DNA of 64,000 bases from Diphasiastrum complanatum (Eukaryota; Streptophyta; Lycopodiopsida; Lycopodiales; Lycopodiaceae): NCBI GenBank assembly GCA_029204225.1, contig CM055092.1, positions 67,209,923 to 67,273,922 of the forward strand, given 5' to 3'. Position numbers and translations under genes: made by a program. A model generated the notes under the pieces. The model did not search any database. It was not told the origin of the DNA and saw only the letters and a list, made by a program, of their open reading frames with translations. This document shows, one piece after another, positions 57,187 to 64,000 of the stretch. Each line of letters opens with the position of its first letter. Position 1 is the stretch's first letter.

Positions 57187-57505
57187 TCGAAAGATCTGCT
57201 ACTGCTCATTGGGAGCTCCTGGCCTGTTGCAGAAATTTGATGGGAGTCATTTTCAAAATGGGTTGGCTCTGGAAAGGCTGTTGGGAACTTCTCCATTTGT
57301 CCTTTCCACAGGTCAGGACACTGTTGAAGTACTTGTTCCTCGCCTCACAAAAGACCACAAGAAGAAGAAAAAAAAAGTTCTAGGTGGGTCTGTGGATGGA
57401 AATAACCTGAGGAGGAGTTCGTTTGAACAGTCAAAGCCACCAATCACGGGAAAGCCAATACTATCAGAGTATGTCGAGGCAGAGGCTAATGGCAAATTTG
57501 AGGAG
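57187..57505 (+). CDS. PHD-finger protein gene, exon 2
   Basis: Acceptor GGTTGCAG, then 319 coding bases: the last base of the split Cys codon and 106 codons. They begin RKICYCSLGAPGLLQKFDG and continue through LLGTSPFVLSTGQDTVEVLV and a Lys-rich run (DHKKKKKK) to ILSEYVEAEANGKFEE. The donor is GAG|GTAAAT in phase 0. The Cys-rich start resembles the conserved N-terminus of the plant PHD family named at exon 1; the VEVLVPRL stretch and the basic linker fit the region before the PHD finger. No transposon motif is present and the codon pattern is gene-like. Confidence 0.85.
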
Positions 57506-58321
57506 GTAAATTTTCTATGGCAGTTTTTGTTCCTTTTATGATCTTTTCTTTCCTTGCTCTACTCTCTGGTTGAGCTGCAGCCTTCATGGGCATATATAGA
57601 AGGTTTCAATAAGGATTGTGGAGGAAATCTAACTTTTGTTTCTTCTCTGCCTTTGTTGCTTTCTTTAGCTTTTATTGGCTTTTATTTGATTTTATAGTCA
57701 ATGACCCAGCTTACGCCCTTTCCATTTGAAGGCTTTACCATTTAATACCTTTTTTTGAACTGCAACTCTTACCACCTTCAAAAGAATCAAACTAATGAAT
57801 ACGTCGATGCTTAGCAGGGAGTGTCTATGGGAATTCTGGGGCAGAGAAGAGAATAGTTTCATGAACGTTGACAAAGTGCTTATTGACTTGACAACACAAA
57901 GAAATAGAGTGGCTGTAACTGTTCTGTTCTACTAGAAGACTAGGCAAGGAACAATCTAAAGAACTAGCTCCTCTTGCTCAAGTAGTTTTTAAAAATGTTC
58001 ATAAGCCTGTATAGTGAATGAGCTAATATTATGCATTGCTGGAAATTGGTACAGGGTCTCATCATGATAAGAGAAGCTTCTAACATGTCGTGAACCCTTT
58101 ACACTTGAGTAGATGATGGAATTCCGTGTCTATATGTCTTTGATGACCAACGCTAGAGCTTTACTCCCACTCAAGCTGCTGCCAACACAATTTTGATCAT
58201 AACTCATGAGAGTCAAATTAGTCTTGATTTTGATTGCTAATTTGAGTGGAGGTAAATAAAATTCATCCATCTGGCCGTCCTTCAGTGATAATTTAGTATC
58301 TATTCTTTTAGCCACTTCTTG

Positions 58322-58630
58322 TGGACAAACTTATTATGTAAGATGTATGTGACTTGATCCATTTCTTTTGGTGATTTGTGATGCTGAATTCTCCAATGTG
58401 CAAACTTATAATGCTTTCTTTGTATCAAGCCAGCAGCTATGAGATAATGTCTGGCCTTTCTATGTTCAAGCAATGATCTAGCATCTTTTCTTTAAGGCTC
58501 TTCCCATGAACTTATTATGCAAAAGGCATTTGACTCGATCCATTTCTTTTGGTGAATGCTGAATTCTCCAATGTGCAAAAAACTTGTAACTCCTTGGTAT
58601 CAAGCCAACAGCTATGCGATAATGTCTGGA
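58322..58630. repeat. Direct duplication, period about 181 bp
   Basis: ACTTATTATG ... GATCCATTTCTTTTGGTG ... CTGAATTCTCCAATGTGCAA ... ATAATGTCTGG occurs at 58329-58454 and again at 58510-58629 with small differences. Confidence 0.85.
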
Positions 58631-59165
58631 CCTTGAAAATTTCTATAGCAACAATCTGCAAAAAAACCTAGGGTAGCAGGTTAGAACCATAAATGTGGCT
58701 AAAAGTACTCTTGATCTACTTACCTATTGAGATGATTTTACCCCAAATCTTGCAACCATTGAAGTACAACAAGATTCATTTAGGCTGCAAAAAGTTTCCT
58801 CCTTTCCCCTAGCTCAATACTCTCGTACATTTTACATCTATAAAGTGAATTTGGCCTCCCAAAATTAGTTTTTTAACCACCACTCACGCTATTGTCCAGG
58901 GATCCACGCCATTATTGATGCAATTCCTGGACTTGCATCATGTGTTGAGCAGATGGATTTCACCCGTTACTTGATAAAAAATTGAGGTAGACCATTAGGC
59001 TTGATGTGCCACAAAGTTTTTGAGGATATTGAGGTTTTAAGCTTGGGTAGTTTCTGAGGATATGCACATCATTGGCATACTACATTAAATTGTTTGATTA
59101 TGTAACTTATCAAATCAGGACCCCCTTTTGCGTGAGCCGTTTTGTGAAATTTTCTTGATTTAAAT

Positions 59166-59870
59166 CATAGTTGCACTGCGTTTCTGAAACGCGTTCAGAA
59201 ACACGTTTCTGAAACGCGTATCGGAAATATGGAATTTTTTTTCAGCAACGTTTTTTTTAATTTTTTTTTTTTTTGGTTTTTTTGTGTGCAATATGGGTAT
59301 CAGGTGAAAGCTCTAACTAAGAGCATAATTACTGTGTAATTTGCTGACGGTTTCGGGTGCATTCAGGTGCAGTAATCCATGTTGGGTTCTGTCAAGGATA
59401 AAAATTCAAAACTAACCTCTAGCCTGTCTGTTACGATCACAGATGGTCCCAGTAAGTGTGTTTTCGCTCAGGGAGTTGGAAGGCCAAGTCATGAAGAGGC
59501 CTTACCCCCGGACCCTGCCGTTGGGGGGCGTTTCCCCCCAAACCCCCCACCGGGGGGCTACCACCCCCCGGACCTTCTGTTTTTTCTCGGGGGGCAGTAG
59601 CCCCCCCGAACCCCCTGAGCATTTATTGAAAACCAGAGCAAATAACAACCAAATAGCTATTGAAAATAAGATTTGTTTGTTACCCATCTACTGCACTTCT
59701 GAGAGGCAAAACGCTCGTCTGACCATTGATCCCCTAAAAAAATTTCAGCCATAAGCTATTTTTCCAAATTTTTTTTTTTTTTTTTTGCGATTCTGGGAGG
59801 AGAAACGCGTTTCTCAGAAACGCGGTTTCCGAAACGTCTCATCCCAGAAACACGATTCTGTGCAACTATG
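59166..59870. mobile_element. hAT-like non-autonomous element, copy c (705 bp)
   Basis: The ends are CATAGTTGCAC and GTGCAACTATG, flanked by ATTTAAAT on both sides (59158-59165, 59871-59878). It is internally homologous to copies a and b but inverted relative to them, with the G/C hairpin block at about 59518-59622. It sits in intron 2 of the PHD gene. Confidence 0.9.
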
Positions 59871-60850
59871 ATTTAAATTCCAAAGAGACTTGGAAGCATT
59901 ACCAAGTCTAATCTATAGGGTATAAGTAGGTGCTGTATCATTCATTTGGTAGCTTAAGTTTTAATCCAATGAAGTTCTTTTTAGGAGACTCATCATCTCT
60001 TCCTTGTTGATTAGATAGTTGATGATCAATCAATATTTGTTGGGGAGATTTTTATTTGATTCATTCTTGCTGGCTATCCTATGGTTCATGTGATACTAAA
60101 ACCTGTAACAAGAATTCATAACATGGTATGATAGCACTCACCAGGGTGCGTGGAGGATCTTTCTACCAATGGTTGATGTCATGAGATTATTCATTTCAAC
60201 GTTTCCCAGCAATGTGCTTCTGAGATTACTTCATCCATTTCAACACTTTGGTTACTCGACAGAGTTGCTGGTTGACGTAGTGTCCATTGATCCACCTATT
60301 TTCTCCTCTTTTATGGTCTTTTGCCATATTTGTGATTTGTGTTCATAGCTGACCGACATAGCATGTGTTTTTCTCCAAGAAATCTTTGGAGGCTGCAAAT
60401 AGCCTGCTTGTTTTCTCTAAACATGTTGGAACACATAACGCTGTATCCATTCAATTGTGTTGTGATCTGTGTAATTCAATTTTCTTTTGTTTCTGAGTAA
60501 TTGCAATTTCATGTTAAGACAATGCAAGTGCACCTAGTACCATTCTAAAGTGCCTTTTTGCAGTAATAGATGATGCCTAGTAAAGTCATGTAGTTGGTTA
60601 GTGAGAGATGCTTTTCTTTCTGGTAATTGTGCTTTCATGTGAGAAGCATGACTTTAATAACATATTTTTTGTGATATTTGCTAAAGAGCCAGTTTTCTTT
60701 TGCAAAAGTTCGAGGGAGCAGCCAGGAAGCTTTTCAAGTTTTAATTGTGAAATAATTGAGTCCTTTTGATATGTATCACCCAGTTTATGTTGAGAGCTTT
60801 TTCCAGAAGTGCTGGATGGCTTACTTTGTGTATTTGCTTTTGGCATTCAG

Positions 60851-61091
60851 CTTGTGGAAGTGGATACTTCTGACAAGCTTTTACAGGAAACGAAAAAGGA
60901 AGCTGAAGAAGGCAAGCTGAATGGGAACATAATTGTGAACATCCTACCATCTGCTGTGCCACTGGTTACGTGTAAGATCTGCTCGACAAATGAGATTTCC
61001 GACGGTGAAAAAGCCAGGAAAATGTTATCTTGCAAGGGGTGCACGAGATGGTATCACCAAAAATGCCTTAAGCAGTGGGCACAAAACAGAG
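60851..61091 (+). CDS. PHD-finger protein gene, exon 3
   Basis: Acceptor GGCATTCAG, phase 0. It encodes LVEVDTSDKLLQETKKEAEE, a short linker (NIIVNILPSAVPLVT) and most of a C4HC3 PHD finger: CKIC, KMLSCKGC, WYHQKCLKQWAQNR. The donor is AG|GTGAGG in phase 1. PHD fingers read histone H3 tails in nuclear chromatin regulation; which mark this one reads cannot be told. The spacing of zinc ligands seen here (C-x2-C-x16-C-x2-C-x4-H-x2-C) is canonical, and the last Cys pair comes from the next exon. Confidence 0.9.
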
Positions 61092-61244
61092 GTGAGGAAT
61101 TTATTACATGGATCCGTACAAGTTGCCACAAACTGTGAAGTCTATTTATCCTCGGCACTTTTCTGAATGATGGTTCCTGTCTACTTTTAAACGTCTTGAC
61201 ATTACACCGTTCAAAATGCTAAGTTTTGGCTTTTATAATTGCAG
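61092..61244 (+). other. Intron 3 of the PHD gene (153 bp)
   Basis: GTGAGG ... TTTTATAATTGCAG. T-rich and short; the only normal-sized intron visible. Confidence 0.88.
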
Positions 61245-61294
61245 ATCTTTTTAACTGGGCTTCATGGCTTTGTGGCTCTTGCCGTTATTGTGAG
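61245..61294 (+). CDS. PHD-finger protein gene, exon 4
   Basis: Acceptor ATAATTGCAG. The first two bases complete the Asp codon left by exon 3, then LFNWASWLCGSCRYCE. The pair CGSC supplies the last zinc ligands of the PHD finger, and RYCE may start a second, adjoining PHD finger, as in related proteins. A GTGCAA donor follows in phase 0. No further exon was found before 64000, so the gene continues beyond the window. Confidence 0.88.
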
Positions 61295-62161
61295 GTGCAA
61301 GCAATCTCTTCCGCTTGGTGGTCTTTTTGGTTTTTGGATTATTGTAGTGGCACTGCTCCTAGTTTGGTTGTGCTAAATTTGTAAGGCCATTTCAATATTA
61401 GTGTTTTTCCAGTTATTTTGGCAACAAAATTTCAACAACAAGCTAATGATTGTCATGCATAACTCTTCTGAAGATGGCTTTGTAGTTTCCGCTTTGTTAT
61501 TGAACTCTATTCTGCTGCATTGCATTTTGGGGCATCTTTCAGTCGTCTTTTTGAGCATATTAGTCCACGCATCCTGAAGTCTATTTGTGTTTTTCTAGTT
61601 TGATTCTAGTGCTAGTTTTCTTTCTATCTGTAGATATGCATTTTTGATTGCTTATGTTTATAGATGTTTATATGTAAACCATAGTACACACAGTGGCAAC
61701 ATGCTGTGGATTACATTACACAAAGAGAACCACTATGGTAGGATCTAACATACTAATTCATAGCAATTACTAAACAAAAGATTGTGTTTCTCTTCTTTGC
61801 ATATTCCAATGTATCACTCTATGGATATATTCTAAATGCAGTTTCATTAATACACACAACAAACGCACAAGTTTCTCAAATATTTGAAAATGTTTTGTAA
61901 TGCTTTACTTTTTCAAAAGAGTGTTGATCCAAGAAAGCCTGGCAAACCTTTTGTGATTATACGCGTCAAAGCTTATACATGGTTGAAACATATCAAAATT
62001 GAAAACATGTTGGAGTTTGCTTGTAAGTTGTTTCAATTGTATTACGAAACAAAAAACAATCCAAGATGATGGGAAATCAAGAGTGACCAGTGGCACACCA
62101 ATCACAAGCTTTACTATGCTGAAAAATAATGTTTTAAATGTCGCAAAATCTATAAATGGAT
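61295..62161 (+). other. Start of intron 4, no feature seen
   Basis: T-rich intron-like sequence with no gene or repeat recognised; an AAATGGAT octamer precedes the inverted hAT-like copy. Confidence 0.6.
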
Positions 62162-62571
62162 CATAGTTGCAGTGCAATTCAGAATCACGATTTGGGATTT
62201 TCCCAGAATCATGTAGAATCGATTTTTTTTTTTGAAATTTTTCTAGACAATTTGGGTATCAGATGAAAGCTCTGATCGAGAGGATTATGACTGTGTAGTT
62301 TGCCAACTGTTTCGGGTGCAGGATGGTCCAATTTAGGTGTATTAACTCCCAAGTTTACGCTATAGCTGCATCCCATATAAAAAATTAAAAAAAAAAGAGA
62401 ACACATTGGGGCCCCCAATGAACATAGTAGGAATCTCCCTTTCTCTGATTCTTCCTCTCTCTATCTCTCTCTTTGATCACAACAAACGGAACTAAAACCA
62501 TGCTGAACAAAAACCCAGCTGAATCATTTTGAACTTTAGCCTTAAATGAAACAATTTTTGACAAAACAACC

Positions 62572-62650
<79 letters not shown>

Positions 62651-62790
62651 AACCATAAATCATAAACCATAAAACCGAAGTTACTGAACTAAAACCACAA
62701 AGAACAATATTGAATCACGACAATGCTGTGAATAGGATCATCATAATATATAATATCGGGCGACATGGCACCAAAAAGGGGTACAATGAT
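62162..62790. mobile_element. hAT-like family member, inverted relative of copy 0 (copy d)
   Basis: The left end CATAGTTGCAGTGC matches the family terminus. The next about 190 bases match the family's terminal half (ATCAGATGAAAGCTCTGATC, TTTCGGGTGCAGGATGG). Beyond that it continues to match 51620-51890 in inverse, including (CT)n at 62575-62648 and ATATAATATCGGGC. The right terminus and target duplication were not found. Confidence 0.65.
62575..62648. repeat. (CT)n microsatellite
   Basis: About 74 bases of CT repeats with one TTT interruption, at the position equivalent to the (AG)n of 51701-51783. Confidence 0.95.
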
Positions 62791-63039
62791 GTTCCATGAA
62801 CGTAATGAAAACTATACAACTAAGGCTCGTCAGAGTCATGGTAGGATAAATCATCCGAATCTGTGCTTGACTGTAGGTCCCAAGGGTCCGCAGATGAATC
62901 GGAATTGGAGGGAACCATATGCCGTGGTGTGGCCTTGGCTCTGCTGCGTGCTTTGGCTCTCTGCTGCGTGCTCTGGCTCTGGACCCCCCCCCCCTCCCCC
63001 TGCCTGACATAATCACAGGGCTTGAGCCTGTTCCAGATT
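62791..63039. other. GC-rich linker with short CTCTGCTGCGTGC repeats
   Basis: Near 62935-62980 the words GGCTCTGCTGCGTGCTTT and GGCTCTCTGCTGCGTGCT repeat, followed by a C-run (about 62984-63000). No gene recognised. Confidence 0.5.
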
Positions 63040-63360
63040 CTGAGCCTGAATTGAAAGATTACGTTAAGAGAGGATCAAAGGCACACTGTATCATCAACCT
63101 TTCTGTGAAGGATAACATCATCCCTCACATTCGGTGTGTGCCATAGGGTCTCGTGAGGCTTGGGAGACATTGAGATCCGTGTATGAGACCTTTGATATGG
63201 CTAGGGTCCTCTATCTATAGATTAAACTATGTACAATTAGAATGGACTCCAGTGAACACATTTGGGTGAAGGATTTCGTTTTTTGTATGGAGAAAGTCAA
63301 TTTCTCATCTTTTGGTGAAGATACTCTTGAAAACTTATCTGCAGCATAGAGATGCAGGAA
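63040..63360 (+). pseudogene. Ty1/copia gag (UBN2-type) fragment
   Basis: Plus strand with frameshifts: LKDYVKRGSKAHCIINLSVK and NIIPHIR, then REAWETLRSVYETFDMARVL, KLCTIRMDSSEHIWVKDFV and EKVNFSSFGEDTLENL. The order (HCIINLSV, EAWETLRSVYE, IRM, then the C-terminal helix) is that of copia gag. No zinc knuckle or pol follows before the edge. Confidence 0.72.
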
Positions 63361-64000
63361 CTGTTATATGTATGAATCCTCGTGTGTGAAGACCGGCAGC
63401 CACAGACCATACTATAGCATTTATAGCATATCTTATGCAGTAGTACAAGAACAGTTCAGAAGAGTACCGAGAAAGACAGTCTTTAAGTAAGATCAATGTT
63501 CTTGTGGACGCAACAGGTCACACGTGTAAAGAAAAGGACTGGTGCACGCGCATGTGAATATGAGGCTGGTTAAGCATAGTACAAGAGGGTACGGACTGGT
63601 AGCATAGTACAGTAGTATACAGACTGGTAGCATTGTACAAGAGGATACAGACTGGTAGCAGATCTAAGAATCATATTTTTCAGTGGTTACAAGGCTCTAC
63701 AAGTGACACAAAAGTGTGTTTGAGTTGCACTATGCAAAACATTTGTGCTTGATAGGTCACACATACAAAAAGATAGTTTGGTACAGCCACAGCACGTTTT
63801 ACTTGCAGGATGACATTGTCTAATCACTATAAGCACAAGTAAGGAAGGGTGTTGGGTAGATCATTGCATCGAATAAGCAAAAGGGTGATTCAATTGCAGC
63901 AGTTAACACATGTGAAGGTGCAATTGATAGGAGGTTGAACAATAGGCAAGCTGCAGACATGTTATACGTTCAATAAGTTTGATTTTTCTCAATTGTAATT
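63361..64000. other. Unassigned right edge
   Basis: Apart from a three-unit tandem repeat at 63574-63660, no gene is seen; presumably still within intron 4. Confidence 0.45.
63574..63660. repeat. Tandem repeat, about 29 bp x 3
   Basis: Units read GCATAGTACAAGAGGGTACGGACTGGTA with small variations and repeat three times without gaps. Confidence 0.85.

Larger units (their letters stand above)
57506..60850 (+). other. Intron 2 of the PHD gene (about 3.3 kb)
   Basis: Starts GTAAAT and ends TTTTGGCATTCAG. It contains a hAT-like element (59166-59870) and a diverged direct duplication (58322-58455 and 58503-58630). Otherwise T-rich intron sequence without coding signals. Confidence 0.8.

Noticed and set aside
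61884-62069. 61-codon frame as the next PHD-gene exon
   Set aside because: No Cys-rich continuation of the PHD region is encoded; the sequence is AT-rich intron-like.
1-64000. CRISPR arrays, operons, organelle DNA insertions, rRNA genes
   Set aside because: No regular spacer-repeat pattern, no ribosome-binding sites with clustered genes, and no recognisable plastid, mitochondrial or rRNA sequence was seen.

Overview
This window looks like nuclear DNA of a seed plant with a large, repeat-rich genome. A gymnosperm, probably a conifer, is my best guess. The reasons are an AP2/ERF transcription factor gene, a PHD-finger gene with a first intron of about 13.6 kb packed with retroelements, and wall-to-wall decayed Ty1/copia and Ty3/gypsy elements with plant-type tRNA-iMet primer sites. 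I see no bacterial operons, CRISPR arrays, rRNA or tRNA genes, or organelle DNA. The species cannot be fixed from the sequence alone.

Two host genes are supported. (1) On the minus strand, 7481-9136 is an intronless ERF of group IXc (ERF1/ORA59-like) with an unusually long N-terminal region. (2) On the plus strand, a PHD-finger protein gene starts at 43563 and runs off the right edge. Four coding exons are visible (43563-43594, 57187-57505, 60851-61091, 61245-61294). They join with matching reading-frame phases and encode a conserved N-terminus followed by a complete C4HC3 PHD finger.

Layout: 1-4262 holds an LTR-element leader remnant and a decayed non-LTR-type reverse transcriptase. 6341-6856 is a copia RNase H fragment. 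7481-9136 is the ERF gene. 10887-13507 is a copia element that has lost everything between its 5' LTR and the reverse transcriptase active site. 13508-18135 is mostly unassigned and includes a long foldback element (14445-14933) and copia integrase/RT pieces. 18260-19960 and 23517-26950 are two decayed gypsy pol genes, with a third, coiled-coil-containing ORF between them.

27581-41499 is a gypsy element with 358-bp LTRs and a 5-bp target duplication. A non-autonomous LTR element (28037-35662, 1.2-kb LTRs, its own target duplication) split its chromodomain. That element in turn carries a 918-bp solo LTR (31183-32100, with its own duplication). The nest is therefore at least three insertions deep inside older retroelement-like sequence.

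43595-57186 (intron 1 of the PHD gene) holds two oppositely oriented copies of one gypsy family, two gag copies of another, and a head-to-tail cluster of a hAT-like non-autonomous family with 8-bp target duplications. A further copy of that family lies in intron 2 (59166-59870). A related inverted copy and a copia gag remnant lie to the right of exon 4.

The most unusual structures are: the PHD gene with its TE-filled intron; the dated nest, including a matching empty site for the solo LTR; a row of five stem-loops behind the primer site of the non-autonomous element; the GC-rich hairpin minisatellite in the hAT-like family; and dispersed CTGCGAGGGTT-type motifs in two arrays. All identities and counts were made by eye, without a database search.
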